64,000 bases of DNA from Oscillospiraceae bacterium (GTDB taxonomy: Bacteria; Bacillota; Clostridia; Oscillospirales; Ruminococcaceae): the NCBI GenBank assembly GCA_017461245.1, contig JAFTYW010000024.1:1-64000 (forward strand), written 5' to 3'. Shown piece after piece: positions 40,680 through 50,151 of this stretch. The translations under genes and the position numbers were made by a program. Numbering within the stretch: the stretch's first letter is position 1; each line of letters opens with the position of its first letter. The notes under the pieces were generated by a model, which did not search any database, had not been told where the DNA came from, and saw only the letters and a program-made list of their open reading frames with translations.

Positions 40680-41246
40680 ATGGCTAAAGTAACTTGGAAA
40701 CCATCAACACTTTTAGGGCCCGTTCCTGCGGTTTTGGTAAGCTGCGGAAGCGTCGAAAAACCCAACGCCTTAACGATTGCCTGGACGGGAATAATAAACT
40801 CGGACCCGCCGATGACATACGTTTCGATCCGCCCCGAGCGCCATTCTTATGATATTATCAAGAAATCGGGTGAGTTTGTTATAAATCTTGTGCCGAGAAG
40901 CTTAGTTCGTGCCGCTGATTTTTGTGGCGTGCGAACAGGTGCGAAGATGGATAAATTTAAAAAATTAAAGCTGACTGCTGAAAGCGCAAGTACAGTTTCG
41001 GCTCCTGTTATCGCAGAGAGCCCAATAAGCCTTGAATGTAAGGTAACCGAGGTTAAACCGCTCGGAACCCACGATATGTTTCTGGCTGAGATAACCGCTG
41101 TGCTGGTCGATGAGCAATATATCGACGAAAACGGCAGACTGCGAATGGATAAATGCCGCCTTACCGCATATTGCCACGGCGAGTATTTTGACCTCGGTAA
41201 AAAGCTCGGCAGCTTCGGCTATTCCGTTAAAAAGAAAAAGAAGTAA
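40680..41246 (+). CDS. Flavin reductase-like FMN-binding protein
   Basis: 188 residues, the FMN-binding split-barrel family. KPNALTIAWTGIINSDPPMTYVSIRPERHSYDII near residues 27-60 is the classical flavin-reductase block, followed by FVINLVPRSLVRAADFCG. Proteins of this type bind FMN and reduce it with NAD(P)H or pass electrons to partners. Basic C-terminal tail KKKKK. ATG 40680 follows ACGGAGAAC. The stop codon TAA (41244-41246) abuts the convergent yunB stop without any gap. Confidence 0.88.
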   Translation: MAKVTWKPSTLLGPVPAVLVSCGSVEKPNALTIAWTGIINSDPPMTYVSIRPERHSYDIIKKSGEFVINLVPRSLVRAADFCGVRTGAKMDKFKKLKLTAESASTVSAPVIAESPISLECKVTEVKPLGTHDMFLAEITAVLVDEQYIDENGRLRMDKCRLTAYCHGEYFDLGKKLGSFGYSVKKKKK

Positions 41247-41882
41247 CTATCCGCTTGGCGCGTAAAAGCTTGGCACCGTGCCGATTATTACGGTTTCGGC
41301 TAGCATAAGTTCGCTCTGAACTGTGACTGAGGTTGTGTAGCCGGGGAAGTAGCAGCAGATGTTTACCGATACGTCTAATAGTATCTTGTGTGCCGTCTGG
41401 TTTATTCCTGCCTCTTCAAAGCGGCTTATGATCTCGGTTTGGACATACTCAGAGGATAAAACCTTGAAGTGAATTTTAGGCCCGCGCTGTGTAAAAAACT
41501 CGGGTCCTATCAGCGTTCCAAGGTTTATGTAAAAATCAAACTGCTCAATTTTTCTTAGTGCATCGGTTATGGATATGGCAAAGGATGCCTTGAATTTGTT
41601 TATGGCAACCGTGTCCGATTCGATAGAGGTTATCGCACCGCTCGAGCCGTATTTTACATTTGTAAACATATCGTAGCTCAGCTCAAGCTCGTCGATTTCC
41701 CTAAGCAGAATCTCATTGAGAATTTCAACTGTCTGGGTTCGTGCAATGTCACGAACCTTTCGCTTTATAACAGGGCGAACGCGGGTGTCGCAGAACACAA
41801 GCAAAATCAAAAAAATGAGCAAAATCGCCCATAAATGCATAAAAATTGAATTTTTTCTTCGCTTTTTCAGCCGCCTGCGCAC
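41247..41882 (-). CDS. yunB: Sporulation protein YunB
   Basis: 211 residues: basic N-terminus (MRRRLKKRRKN), one membrane helix (about 15-32, LWAILLIFLILLVF) and an extracellular or forespore-side domain with the family run INEILLREIDELELSYDMF, VAINKFKASFAISITDAL, GTLIGPEFFTQRGPKI. In Bacillus YunB is a mother-cell sporulation protein linked to late spore formation. GTG start 41882 with AAGGAGGG ahead. Its stop adjoins the end of the flavin reductase gene. Confidence 0.9.
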   Translation of the reverse strand: MRRRLKKRRKNSIFMHLWAILLIFLILLVFCDTRVRPVIKRKVRDIARTQTVEILNEILLREIDELELSYDMFTNVKYGSSGAITSIESDTVAINKFKASFAISITDALRKIEQFDFYINLGTLIGPEFFTQRGPKIHFKVLSSEYVQTEIISRFEEAGINQTAHKILLDVSVNICCYFPGYTTSVTVQSELMLAETVIIGTVPSFYAPSG

Positions 41883-41966
41883 AAAAATCCCTCCTTATCG
41901 CACAATATGAAAAAAACAAAAAAAGTGTTAAATCAGAAATTCTTAAAGTAAAAAAGCAATATAAAG

Positions 41967-42008
41967 AAGCCCACGCTTGCCAATTGGCAGGCGTGGGCTT
42001 TTATTTTA
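41967..42008 (+). terminator. Strong plus-strand terminator without an obvious upstream gene
   Basis: AAGCCCACGCTTGCC / GGCAGGCGTGGGCTT, followed by TTTATTTTA. On the plus strand the last gene before it ends at 41246, with the opposite-strand yunB between. The rest of the 42001-42117 stretch is AT-rich and I see nothing else in it. See finding. Confidence 0.7.
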
Positions 42009-42117
42009 TAAACTCAGAAAAAATATATAATTTTATCCAACTTCTGATTTGTATAAATATTTACTAATTTCTTGGTAAAAAAACTACTTAAAAAATGTAG
42101 TATTTGCTTAAAATTCC

Positions 42118-42146
42118 TTGATTATTTTATAGTAATATAGTATAAT
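42118..42146 (+). promoter_or_regulatory. Promoter of the surface-glycan locus
   Basis: TTGATT at 42118-42123 and TATAAT at 42141-42146, spacer 17, about 58 bases before the first gene. A second TATAAT lies at 42154-42159. Confidence 0.6.
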
Positions 42147-42203
42147 GTATCTGTATAATTAGATGCATTATGCATAAATCAACTTTTGTAAAGAGGGAAC
42201 GAT

Positions 42204-43433
42204 ATGGAATTCAAACCTTTTGAGAAAAAAGTATATTTATCTTCGCCTACAATGCATGGAGAAGAATTGGAGTATATGACTGAGGCATATACAACCAATT
42301 GGATGTCAACTGTAGGCAAAAATATTAATGAAGTTGAAAAAACAGTGTGTGATTTAATCGGTTGTAAGGATGCTGTTGGGCTTTCTTGCGGCACCTCTGC
42401 GCTCCACCTTGCGATAAAACTCGCAGGAGTAAAACCTGGAGATAAGATTTTTTGTTCTGATGTGACCTTTTCTGCTACTGTTAATCCTGCTGTGTATGAG
42501 GGAGCAGAACCGATTTTTATTGATTCAGAATGCGATACCTGGAATATGGATCCGGCAGCGCTTGAAAAGGCATTTGAGCTGTATCCTGATGTAAAGGTTG
42601 TTATAATGGCAAACCTTTACGGTACACCCGCAAAACTTGATGAGATTACTAAAATATGCAAAAGACATGGTGCCATTCTTGTCGAGGATGCTGCCGAGTC
42701 TTTGGGTGCCACCTATAAAGGCAGACAAACAGGCACATTCGGTACATATAACGCAATTTCTTTTAACGGCAATAAGATTATTACAGGTTCATCTGGCGGT
42801 ATGCTTTTGACTGATGATGTTGCTGCTGCTAACAAGGCTAGAAAATGGTCGACCCAAAGCCGTGAAAATGCTCCTTGGTATCAGCACGAAGAGGTCGGAT
42901 ATAACTACCGAATGAGCAATGTCATTGCGGGAGTCATCAGAGGACAGCTTCCGTATTTAAATGAACATATTGCACAGAAAAAAGCAATTTATGAGCGCTA
43001 TAAAGAGGGTTTTAAGGATTTACCTGTAAAGATGAATCCCTTTGATGAGATAAATTCTGTCCCTAATTTCTGGCTTTCTTGCTTGATAATTGATAAAGAG
43101 GCTATGTGTAAGCAGGTTCGCAGTGATAGTGATGCCTGTTTCGTAAAAGAAGCTGGGAAAACCTGTCCCACAGAAATTCTTGAAAAGCTGGCTAAATATA
43201 ATGCAGAGGGAAGACCTATCTGGAAGCCTATGCATATGCAGCCTATTTTCCGTATGAATCCGTTTGTTACTCGCGACGGTAACGGTCGCGCTTCAACAAA
43301 TGCCTATATTGAGGGTGGATGTGCTGATGTCGGTTCTGACATATTCGAACGCGGCTTGTGTTTGCCCAGTGATAATAAGATGTCTGTTGAAGAGCAAAAC
43401 ACAATAATTGAAATTGTAAAAAGCTGTTTTTGA
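42204..43433 (+). CDS. DegT/DnrJ/EryC1 sugar aminotransferase (PglE-like)
   Basis: 409 residues, PLP-dependent, cytoplasmic. Transfers an amino group to a 4-keto nucleotide sugar. The PLP-binding lysine is Lys191 in SFNGNKIITGSSGGML. SCGTSALHLA (61-70) binds the phosphate, and VEDAAESLGATYKG contains the PLP-contacting aspartate. It resembles PglE, which makes the UDP-bacillosamine precursor. It is first of the glycan operon, followed 8 bases later by a phosphoglycosyl transferase and then a PglD-like acetyltransferase, the bacillosamine order. The 4,6-dehydratase (PglF) that would feed it is not in the window. GAGGGAAC precedes the ATG. Confidence 0.9.
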   Translation: MEFKPFEKKVYLSSPTMHGEELEYMTEAYTTNWMSTVGKNINEVEKTVCDLIGCKDAVGLSCGTSALHLAIKLAGVKPGDKIFCSDVTFSATVNPAVYEGAEPIFIDSECDTWNMDPAALEKAFELYPDVKVVIMANLYGTPAKLDEITKICKRHGAILVEDAAESLGATYKGRQTGTFGTYNAISFNGNKIITGSSGGMLLTDDVAAANKARKWSTQSRENAPWYQHEEVGYNYRMSNVIAGVIRGQLPYLNEHIAQKKAIYERYKEGFKDLPVKMNPFDEINSVPNFWLSCLIIDKEAMCKQVRSDSDACFVKEAGKTCPTEILEKLAKYNAEGRPIWKPMHMQPIFRMNPFVTRDGNGRASTNAYIEGGCADVGSDIFERGLCLPSDNKMSVEEQNTIIEIVKSCF

Positions 43434-43441
43434 GGTTACAT

Positions 43442-44059
43442 ATGTACGCTAAATTTTTCAAAAGAATAATGGATTTCACCTTGTCTTTGATAGCGCTTGT
43501 AATATTATTTCCGATTTTGCTTGTTATAATGATCGTAACTGCGATCGCAATGAAGGGCAATCCTTTCTTTACACAGCAGCGCCCGGGAAAAGACGAAAAA
43601 ATATTCAGACTCATTAAATTCAGAACAATGACAAACCAAAAGGATGCTGACGGCAACCTCCTTCCTGATGATGTCAGATTAAATAAATTCGGTAAGTTTT
43701 TGCGCAGTACTTCTTTGGATGAATTACCCGAGCTGATCAACATACTGGTCGGTGACATGTCCATTGTCGGACCAAGACCGTTGTTAGTTAAATATCTGCC
43801 ATTATATAATGATGAGCAAAGACGTCGCCATGAAGTGCGTCCCGGTCTTACAGGAAACGCGCAGGTAAATGGAAGAAATGCGCTTTTGTGGGAAGAAAAA
43901 TTTAAGTATGATGTTGAGTACGTTGAAAATATCACCTTTTTAGGAGATATAAAAATAATATTGAATACTGTAAAGGCAGTGTTTAACAGAGATGGAATTT
44001 CGTCAGAAACTTCGGTTACTATGGAAGAGTTTGTTGGGAGTGAGCTTGTAACAAAATGA
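43442..44059 (+). CDS. Undecaprenyl-phosphate phosphoglycosyl transferase (PglC-like)
   Basis: 205 residues, the small single-domain size of PglC, not the large WbaP form. One membrane-reentrant helix (about 8-30, MDFTLSLIALVILFPILLVI) leads to QQRPGKDEKIFRLIKFRTM, the catalytic block around Asp-Glu in SLDELPELINILVGDMSIVGPRPL. It transfers a phospho-sugar from a UDP-sugar to undecaprenyl phosphate, the first membrane step of glycan assembly. The ATG at 43442 is chosen, with the TGAGGT site spanning the previous stop. Overlaps the next gene by 4 bases. Confidence 0.9.
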   Translation: MYAKFFKRIMDFTLSLIALVILFPILLVIMIVTAIAMKGNPFFTQQRPGKDEKIFRLIKFRTMTNQKDADGNLLPDDVRLNKFGKFLRSTSLDELPELINILVGDMSIVGPRPLLVKYLPLYNDEQRRRHEVRPGLTGNAQVNGRNALLWEEKFKYDVEYVENITFLGDIKIILNTVKAVFNRDGISSETSVTMEEFVGSELVTK

Positions 44060-44661
44060 AGCAACTGGTTATCATAGGGGCAAGTGGACACGGAAAAGTA
44101 GTGGCGGATATTGCAAGGAAAAACAATTATGAAAATATTGTGTTTTTAGATGATAATGACGATTTGTCTGAATGTGGTAGTTATCAAGTTGTTGGCAATG
44201 TGGCTCAGTTTGCAAATTATGATTGCGATATGTTTGTCGCAATAGGAAATGCGGAGATTCGTAAGAAAATCCAGAAACAACTTGAAGATGCAAGCAAGTC
44301 AATTGTTACCTTAATTCATCCAAATGCAGTTGTAGGAGAAAATGTTAAAATCGGTAAGGGTACGGTGGTTATGGCGGGAGCTGTAATAAATCCGTATAGT
44401 AGCATTGGTAAAGGCTGTATCATAAACACCTGCGCATCTGTTGATCACGATAATATGGTAGCTGATTATGCGCATATTTCTGTTGGAGCACATTTAGCCG
44501 GCAGCGTTGTTGTTGGTGAGGCAACATGGATCGGCGCCGGAGCAACAGTGATAAATAATATAAATATTACCGATAACTGTATGATTGGCGCAGGAGCAGT
44601 AGTTGTAAAAAACATTACAGAAAAAGGCGTATATAAAGGAGTGCCGGCTGTAAGGAACTAG
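44056..44661 (+). CDS. Acetyltransferase, NeuD/PglD family
   Basis: 201 residues. The N-terminal nucleotide-sugar binding half (LVIIGASGHGKVVADIARKN) is followed by a left-handed beta-helix of hexapeptide repeats (IHPNAVVGENVKIGKGTVVM, ATVINNINITDNCMIGAGAVV) that forms the acetyl-CoA site. The histidine in CASVDHDNMV near residue 137 is the catalytic base in PglD. It acetylates the 4-amino group of the sugar made by the previous aminotransferase. The 4-base overlap with the sugar transferase gene shows coupling. Confidence 0.88.
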   Translation: MKQLVIIGASGHGKVVADIARKNNYENIVFLDDNDDLSECGSYQVVGNVAQFANYDCDMFVAIGNAEIRKKIQKQLEDASKSIVTLIHPNAVVGENVKIGKGTVVMAGAVINPYSSIGKGCIINTCASVDHDNMVADYAHISVGAHLAGSVVVGEATWIGAGATVINNINITDNCMIGAGAVVVKNITEKGVYKGVPAVRN

Positions 44662-44705
44662 AAAAAGTCTGTATTAATTTAAATAATTTTGAAAGATGAG
44701 TTAAT

Positions 44706-45806
44706 ATGAGAGTTTTAATTTTAGCCAACAATGATGTTGGACTTTATAAGTTCCGCAAAGAGTTGTTAGAGGCCTTGTTGTCTGAAAACGAGGTGCACAT
44801 ATCGTTGCCTTACGGCGAGTTTGTGGATGATATGATAGAAATGGGCTGTATATATCACAACATTGAATTCGATCGTCATGGAACAAATCCAATTAAAGAG
44901 CTGGGGCAGATATCTTATTATAAAAAACTGATAAAAGAGATAGCGCCGGATGTTGTTTTGACATATACTATTAAACCCAACGTTTATGGCGGTATGGCTT
45001 GTACGGCATTAAAAGTTCCTTATTTATGTAATATCACGGGATTAGGAATCACTATTGAAAACAAAGGAATTATGCAAAAATTGTCCCTGGCATTATATCG
45101 TTTGGGCCTAAGAAAAGCCCATAAGGTTTTTTTTCAAAATCAAAGAAATTTAGAGTTTATGTTAAATCATAAGGTCGTAAATGGGGAGTACCACGTACTA
45201 CCGGGCTCAGGCGTTAATTTGCAGAATTTTTCACTTGTTGAATATCCGCCAGAGAATGAAAATATCAACTTTTTATTTATAGGCCGCGTTATGAAGGATA
45301 AGGGTGTTGATGAGTTTCTGTCTATGGCAAAACAAATTAAAGCGCTTTATCCAAATACAAATTTTGATATTGTTGGTATGATTGACGGTGATTATGAGCA
45401 GGTTATAAGTTCAGCTGTTGACGATGGATACATAAATTATCACGGACAACAAAGTGACGTTAAGCCCTTTATTAAAAAATCGCACTGTGTGGTACTGCCG
45501 TCGTATCATGAGGGTATGGCAAATGTTTTGTTAGAAGCGGCGGCAAGCGGAAGACCTGTAATTGCAACAGATATTGCAGGTTGCCGAGAAACCTTTGATG
45601 ACGGTGTAACAGGTTATGATTGCAAAGCTAGATCTGCAGAAAGCTTGATCGATGCAGTCGAACGCTTTATAAAGCTGCCTTATGGACAAAAAGCTCAGAT
45701 GGGAAAAAACGGCAGAAAAAAAGTGGAACAACAATTTGACCGACAAATTGTTATAGATATTTATCTAAAAGAAATTAATAACATAAAAGAGAGGGAATTG
45801 AAATGA
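44706..45806 (+). CDS. Glycosyltransferase family 4 (PglA-like)
   Basis: 366 residues, GT-B fold. The start [20 protein letters not shown], the [18 protein letters not shown] and NITGLGI runs and the donor-binding [26 protein letters not shown] block (E-x7-E type near residue 270) are typical of PglA/WbnH GalNAc transferases, which add the first sugar to the lipid-linked amino sugar. Specificity is inferred from the neighbours. It overlaps the following dehydrogenase gene by 4 bases. Preceded by a 44-base gap and GAAAGATGAG. Confidence 0.88.
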   Translation: MRVLILANNDVGLYKFRKELLEALLSENEVHISLPYGEFVDDMIEMGCIYHNIEFDRHGTNPIKELGQISYYKKLIKEIAPDVVLTYTIKPNVYGGMACTALKVPYLCNITGLGITIENKGIMQKLSLALYRLGLRKAHKVFFQNQRNLEFMLNHKVVNGEYHVLPGSGVNLQNFSLVEYPPENENINFLFIGRVMKDKGVDEFLSMAKQIKALYPNTNFDIVGMIDGDYEQVISSAVDDGYINYHGQQSDVKPFIKKSHCVVLPSYHEGMANVLLEAAASGRPVIATDIAGCRETFDDGVTGYDCKARSAESLIDAVERFIKLPYGQKAQMGKNGRKKVEQQFDRQIVIDIYLKEINNIKERELK

Positions 45807-47122
45807 GTCTTTATCAGAAAATCGTTAACGGAGAAGAAAAAATTTCACTTGTAGGTCTTGGCTATGTTGGTATGCCGATTGCGGTTGCCTTTGCTAAAAA
45901 GGTGAAGGTTGTCGGTTTTGACCTTAATACCAAGAAGATCGACCTTTATAAGTCGGGCATTGACCCTACAAATGAAGTGGGCAACGAGGTTATTAAGAGT
46001 ACTACTGTTGAATTTACTGCTGATGAAACGAAATTGCGCGAGGCAAAATTCCATATAGTAGCGGTGCCTACCCCTGTTAATGATGACCACACTCCCGATT
46101 TGACCCCTGTTGAAGGCGCATCTACGATCGTTGGTCGTAACCTTACTAAAGGCTCGATCGTTGTGTATGAATCTACTGTGTATCCCGGTGTTACCGAGGA
46201 TATTTGTGTTCCAATACTGGAACGCGAATCGGGACTTAAATGCGGCGTCGATTTCAAAATCGGTTACAGCCCTGAGCGTATAAATCCCGGTGATAAGGTT
46301 CATCGCCTTGAAACGATCGTAAAAATCGTCAGCGGAATGGATGAAGAATCTCTCGAAGAAATTGCTAAGGTTTACGAGCTTGTAGTAGAAGCAGGCGTGC
46401 ATCGTGCTGAAAGCATCAAGGTTGCCGAAGCTGCAAAGGTAATTGAAAATAGCCAGCGTGATATTAATATTGCCTTTATGAATGAGCTTTCTATTATCTT
46501 TAATAAGATGGGTATTGATACTCAGGCTGTGCTTAGAGCTGCGGGAACAAAGTGGAACTTCTTAAAATTCTTCCCCGGCTTAGTTGGCGGTCATTGCATA
46601 GGTGTTGACCCCTATTACCTTACATATAAGGCAGAACAGTTAGGTTATCATAGCCAGATAATTCTTTCGGGACGCCGTATTAATGACGATATGGGTAAAT
46701 ATGTTGCTGAAAGTGTTGTTAAAAATCTTATTAAAGCAGATGTTGCAATCAGATCTGCAAAGATAGCAATTCTTGGATTTACCTTTAAAGAAAATTGCCC
46801 CGATACCCGTAATACAAAGATCATTGATATCTATAATGAGCTTAAGGAATACGGTATTACAGCAACAGTTGCTGACCCTGCGGCTGACGCAGATGAAGCA
46901 GAGCATCTTTACGGTATGAAATTTGTTGATATTGATACAATCAAAGACTGTGATGCTATAATTCTTGCAGTTGCGCATGATGAGTTTAAATCGCTTTCAC
47001 AAGCTGATTTTGATAAGATGTTTAAAGCCGGCGATAATAGCACAAAGGTTTTGGCAGATATCAAGGGATTGCTTGATCGTAAAGAATATGAGGGCGCAGG
47101 CTATAATTATTGGAGGCTGTAA
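45803..47122 (+). CDS. UDP-N-acetyl-hexosamine 6-dehydrogenase (TviB/WbpA-like)
   Basis: 439 residues. Oxidises C6 of a UDP-HexNAc to the uronic acid with two NAD+. [15 protein letters not shown] (residues about 18-32) is the Rossmann motif. [12 protein letters not shown] and [18 protein letters not shown] follow, and the catalytic Cys265 is in [16 protein letters not shown]. The length and NSQRD form match the TviB group rather than UDP-glucose dehydrogenase. It is coupled by overlap to the GT and followed 2 bases later by an epimerase, the TviB-TviC pair that yields UDP-GalNAcA. Confidence 0.9.
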   Translation: MSLYQKIVNGEEKISLVGLGYVGMPIAVAFAKKVKVVGFDLNTKKIDLYKSGIDPTNEVGNEVIKSTTVEFTADETKLREAKFHIVAVPTPVNDDHTPDLTPVEGASTIVGRNLTKGSIVVYESTVYPGVTEDICVPILERESGLKCGVDFKIGYSPERINPGDKVHRLETIVKIVSGMDEESLEEIAKVYELVVEAGVHRAESIKVAEAAKVIENSQRDINIAFMNELSIIFNKMGIDTQAVLRAAGTKWNFLKFFPGLVGGHCIGVDPYYLTYKAEQLGYHSQIILSGRRINDDMGKYVAESVVKNLIKADVAIRSAKIAILGFTFKENCPDTRNTKIIDIYNELKEYGITATVADPAADADEAEHLYGMKFVDIDTIKDCDAIILAVAHDEFKSLSQADFDKMFKAGDNSTKVLADIKGLLDRKEYEGAGYNYWRL

Positions 47123-47124
47123 TT

Positions 47125-48099
47125 GTGGGTTATAAACATTTAAAATTTCCGGAAAACACTAAGTTTTTAGTAACAGGAGCAGCAGGCTTTATCGGAAGTA
47201 ATCTGTGTGAAGCTATACTTAATATGGGTTATAAGGTGCGCGCGCTTGACGACCTTTCAACCGGTAAACAGAAAAACATTGATATTTTCCTTGATAATCC
47301 TAATTATGAATTTATAAAGGGCGATATCAAGGATCTGGATACCTGTATTAAAGCGTGTGAGGGCGTGGACTTTGTGCTTAACCAAGCAGCTTGGGGAAGT
47401 GTGCCCAGAAGTCTTGAAATGCCCATATTCTATTGCCGCAACAATATTGAGGGTACGCTCAATATGTTAGAGGCTGCGCGTCAGTGCGGTGTTAAAAAAT
47501 TTGTCTATGCATCAAGTTCTAGCGTGTATGGGGACGAGCCTAATTTGCCCAAAACTGAGGGTAGAGAGGGCAACCTTTTGTCGCCTTATGCGCTTACAAA
47601 ACGGTGTGATGAAGAATGGGCAAAGCTTTATACAATGCACTATGGACTTGATACCTATGGTATGCGATACTTTAACGTTTTTGGTCGCCGTCAGGATCCC
47701 GATGGTGCTTATGCTGCAGTTATACCGAAATTTTTAAAGATGCTTTTACACGGTGAAACCCCCACCATTAACGGTGACGGCAAACAAAGCCGTGATTTTA
47801 CCTACATTGATAATGTAATTGAGGCAAATCTAAAGGCCTGTCTTGCATCAAGCGAGGCAGCAGGTGAGGCTTACAACATAGCCTACGGCGGTCGTGAGTA
47901 TCTTATAGATATTTATTATGGACTCACAGAGGCTTTGGGTGTTGATATTGAACCCAATTTTGGCCCAGACCGTAAGGGTGATATCAAACATTCTAACGCT
48001 GATATTAGCAAGGCAAAACGCCTTTTGGGTTACGATCCCGATTACAGCTTTGCTGATGGTATTAAACTTGCAATAGAGTGGTATAAGGAGAATTTGTAA
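47125..48099 (+). CDS. NAD-dependent UDP-sugar 4-epimerase (TviC/WbpP-like)
   Basis: 324 residues, extended SDR family. TGAAGFIGSN is the nucleotide motif; the catalytic Ser/Tyr/Lys set is SSSSVYG and YALTK (YxxxK), with MRYFNVFG, the product-type block, after it. It interconverts UDP-GlcNAc(A) and UDP-GalNAc(A). The GTG at 47125 is chosen: GGAGG sits 8 bases upstream, whereas a TTG at 47110 lies inside that site. Its stop overlaps the start of the next gene by one base (TAATG). Confidence 0.9.
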   Translation: MGYKHLKFPENTKFLVTGAAGFIGSNLCEAILNMGYKVRALDDLSTGKQKNIDIFLDNPNYEFIKGDIKDLDTCIKACEGVDFVLNQAAWGSVPRSLEMPIFYCRNNIEGTLNMLEAARQCGVKKFVYASSSSVYGDEPNLPKTEGREGNLLSPYALTKRCDEEWAKLYTMHYGLDTYGMRYFNVFGRRQDPDGAYAAVIPKFLKMLLHGETPTINGDGKQSRDFTYIDNVIEANLKACLASSEAAGEAYNIAYGGREYLIDIYYGLTEALGVDIEPNFGPDRKGDIKHSNADISKAKRLLGYDPDYSFADGIKLAIEWYKENL

Positions 48100-48980
48100 T
48101 GATTGATTACAAAAAAATTTTTAAGGACAGGGAGTTCAGACTTAAATTAATTAACTGTTTGCGATTTATACCCATAAAACCATATTTAAAAATGGTCTTT
48201 TGGATAAAAACAGGTAAGAAGCTGAATTTAAAAGCTCCAAAAACATTTTGTGATAAGTTAAATTGGTTGAAATTTAACGACGTTCACCCGGAATATACTG
48301 ATCTGGTCGATAAAGTCAAGGTTAGAGACTATGTAAACGGTATTATGGGACAAGATATGTTTTTTCCGTTATACGGTGCTTGGGATCACTATGCCGATAT
48401 TGATTTTGATAGCTTGCCGGATAAATTTGTCCTTAAATGTAACCACGACTCTGCAAGTGTTAATGTAATTAAAGACAAAAGTTCAATGAATCATACAGAA
48501 TTGGAAAAATTCTATGAGGGAAGATTAAAAATAAATCCCTATAACATGGGGCGTGAATATCCATATAAGGATGTAAAACCAAAGATTATTGCTGAAAAAT
48601 ATATGGTGCCCGATGGAGAAAGCGATATTAATGATTATAAGTTCTTTTGTTTTGACGGCAAACCGGAATTGATGTTTGTTGCAACTGACCGCAGCGATGA
48701 TTGCAGATTTGATTTTTATGATATGGATTTCAATCATTTAGACATTGAAAACATTCATCCAAATTCGGATAAGCCTATTAATAAACCTGAAAAATTTGAA
48801 GAAATGAAGGCGTTAGCTGCAAAGTTAACACAGGGCTTCAAATTTGTCAGATTAGACCTGTATGAAATTCAAGGGAAAATATATTTTGGTGAGTATACAT
48901 TTTTCCACGCCGGCGGATTTTGGCCCTTCCACCCCGAAAAATACGAAAAAATATATGGCGATTTAATTAAAATAGATTAA
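48099..48980 (+). CDS. TupA-like ATP-grasp protein 1
   Basis: 293 residues. The family signature is in place: KLNWLKFND near residue 48, LVDKVKVRDYV, LPDKFVLKCNHDSASVNV (ATP-grasp lid), KIIAEKYMVPDG, NDYKFFCFDGKPELMFV and VRLDLYEIQGKIYFGEYTFFHAGGF at the end. TupA-type proteins are ATP-grasp enzymes of surface polysaccharides, named for a teichuronopeptide pathway where they ligate amino acids to uronic acids. Here it would fit the GalNAcA made by the two preceding enzymes, but its acceptor is unknown. Related to the gene at 52114. Confidence 0.85.
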   Translation: MIDYKKIFKDREFRLKLINCLRFIPIKPYLKMVFWIKTGKKLNLKAPKTFCDKLNWLKFNDVHPEYTDLVDKVKVRDYVNGIMGQDMFFPLYGAWDHYADIDFDSLPDKFVLKCNHDSASVNVIKDKSSMNHTELEKFYEGRLKINPYNMGREYPYKDVKPKIIAEKYMVPDGESDINDYKFFCFDGKPELMFVATDRSDDCRFDFYDMDFNHLDIENIHPNSDKPINKPEKFEEMKALAAKLTQGFKFVRLDLYEIQGKIYFGEYTFFHAGGFWPFHPEKYEKIYGDLIKID

Positions 48981-49007
48981 GATTGTAGGTATAAAAGGTG
49001 ATCTTAA

Positions 49008-50129
49008 ATGAAGCTAATATATAAAAAGATTTTAAATTGGCTATTAATGTTGCCTGTTTTTTTGGAAACTGTCAAGTCTTTTTTTGCAGAGTGGATTGCA
49101 ATTTTTAAAAAATATCCGCTTTATAAAAATATAAAGTGGTCTAAAGAACAACAAAAAGAGTTTGATGTTTTTTGGAAATGTCACTACGGAAAAAAAATTT
49201 CTAATCGTTGGCATAGGCTTTATGAAGCATGTAACGGCGTTCATAGAATTGATTATTTTCCGGAAATTCTTTATAGCACAAAATTGCAGAAAAAAGTTAA
49301 TGCATATTCGTATTGTCGGGTTTTTTCAAACAAAAGTATAAATGACTTGTTGTTTAATAATAAAATTAAGGGTGTTACAACACCAAATTATTTTGTTTTT
49401 AATGATAACGGCATTTATTATGACGAAAATCGTAAAATTGTTTCTTTAGACAATGCGGTGGAGCTTTTAAAAAATGTTGGAGAGGTTGTTATCAAGCCAA
49501 CTGTTGATAGCAGTTCTGGAAATGGTGTTAAAATTTTAAATATACAAAACGGTATAAATATCCGTGATAACCAGGACATTAAAAGCATTTTGTTAAATTA
49601 TAAAATGAATTTTATTGTTCAAGAAAAAATCAGAACCTGCAACCAACTAGAAACTTTGTATCCAAATGCAGTAAATACTGTAAGGGTTATATCTTATATA
49701 TGTGATAACAAGATTTGTGTTGCTCCGATAAGTTTGCGTATCGGAGGCGGCGGTGGCGAGATTGACAATATTCATGCCGGAGGAATGGTCATTTCGGTAG
49801 ACGATAGTGGTAATCTGGGAAAATTAGCATACCGATTAGGTTGGGGTGATAATTTTGAAACATTTACTAAGCATCCCGACACAAATGTAGTATTTGAAAA
49901 TTATAATTTAAGTTTTGTTCATCGTATGATTGATGCGGCAAAAAAATTGCACACAAAAACCTCGAATGTTGGTATCATTTCTTGGGATTTTACTGTTGAT
50001 GATCAAGACAATATAGTTGTAATTGAGGCGAATTATTTAGGACAATCAATTTGGTTTCCGCAGATGATTTCGGGAAAAAGCTTTTTTGGCGATAATACTG
50101 CTGAAATTTTAAGAACTCTTAAAAATTAA
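49008..50129 (+). CDS. Sugar-transfer-associated ATP-grasp protein
   Basis: 373 residues. N-terminal amphipathic helix (KILNWLLMLPVFLETVKSFF). The middle EVVIKPTVDSSSGNGVKIL (about 155-173) is the ATP-grasp nucleotide loop, then NFIVQEKIRTCNQL and NAVNTVRVISYIC, and VGIISWDFTVDDQDNIVVIEANYLGQ is the metal-binding end (ExN). This matches the 'sugar transfer associated ATP-grasp' type found in exopolysaccharide loci. It is thought to modify polysaccharide with an amino acid or similar group; the acceptor is unknown. Very AT-rich coding. Confidence 0.8.
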   Translation: MKLIYKKILNWLLMLPVFLETVKSFFAEWIAIFKKYPLYKNIKWSKEQQKEFDVFWKCHYGKKISNRWHRLYEACNGVHRIDYFPEILYSTKLQKKVNAYSYCRVFSNKSINDLLFNNKIKGVTTPNYFVFNDNGIYYDENRKIVSLDNAVELLKNVGEVVIKPTVDSSSGNGVKILNIQNGINIRDNQDIKSILLNYKMNFIVQEKIRTCNQLETLYPNAVNTVRVISYICDNKICVAPISLRIGGGGGEIDNIHAGGMVISVDDSGNLGKLAYRLGWGDNFETFTKHPDTNVVFENYNLSFVHRMIDAAKKLHTKTSNVGIISWDFTVDDQDNIVVIEANYLGQSIWFPQMISGKSFFGDNTAEILRTLKN

Positions 50130-50151
50130 TAATAGAGAAAAAGGTGAGATA

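Noticed and set aside
40577..40765. 63-codon upstream extension of the DUF378 gene
   Set aside because: No ribosome site, overlaps the flavin reductase gene, and family members begin at the chosen ATG.
43267..44091. Open frame of 274 codons on the minus strand opposite the PglC- and PglE-like genes
   Set aside because: Shadow frame of two recognised enzymes; no ribosome site or family match.
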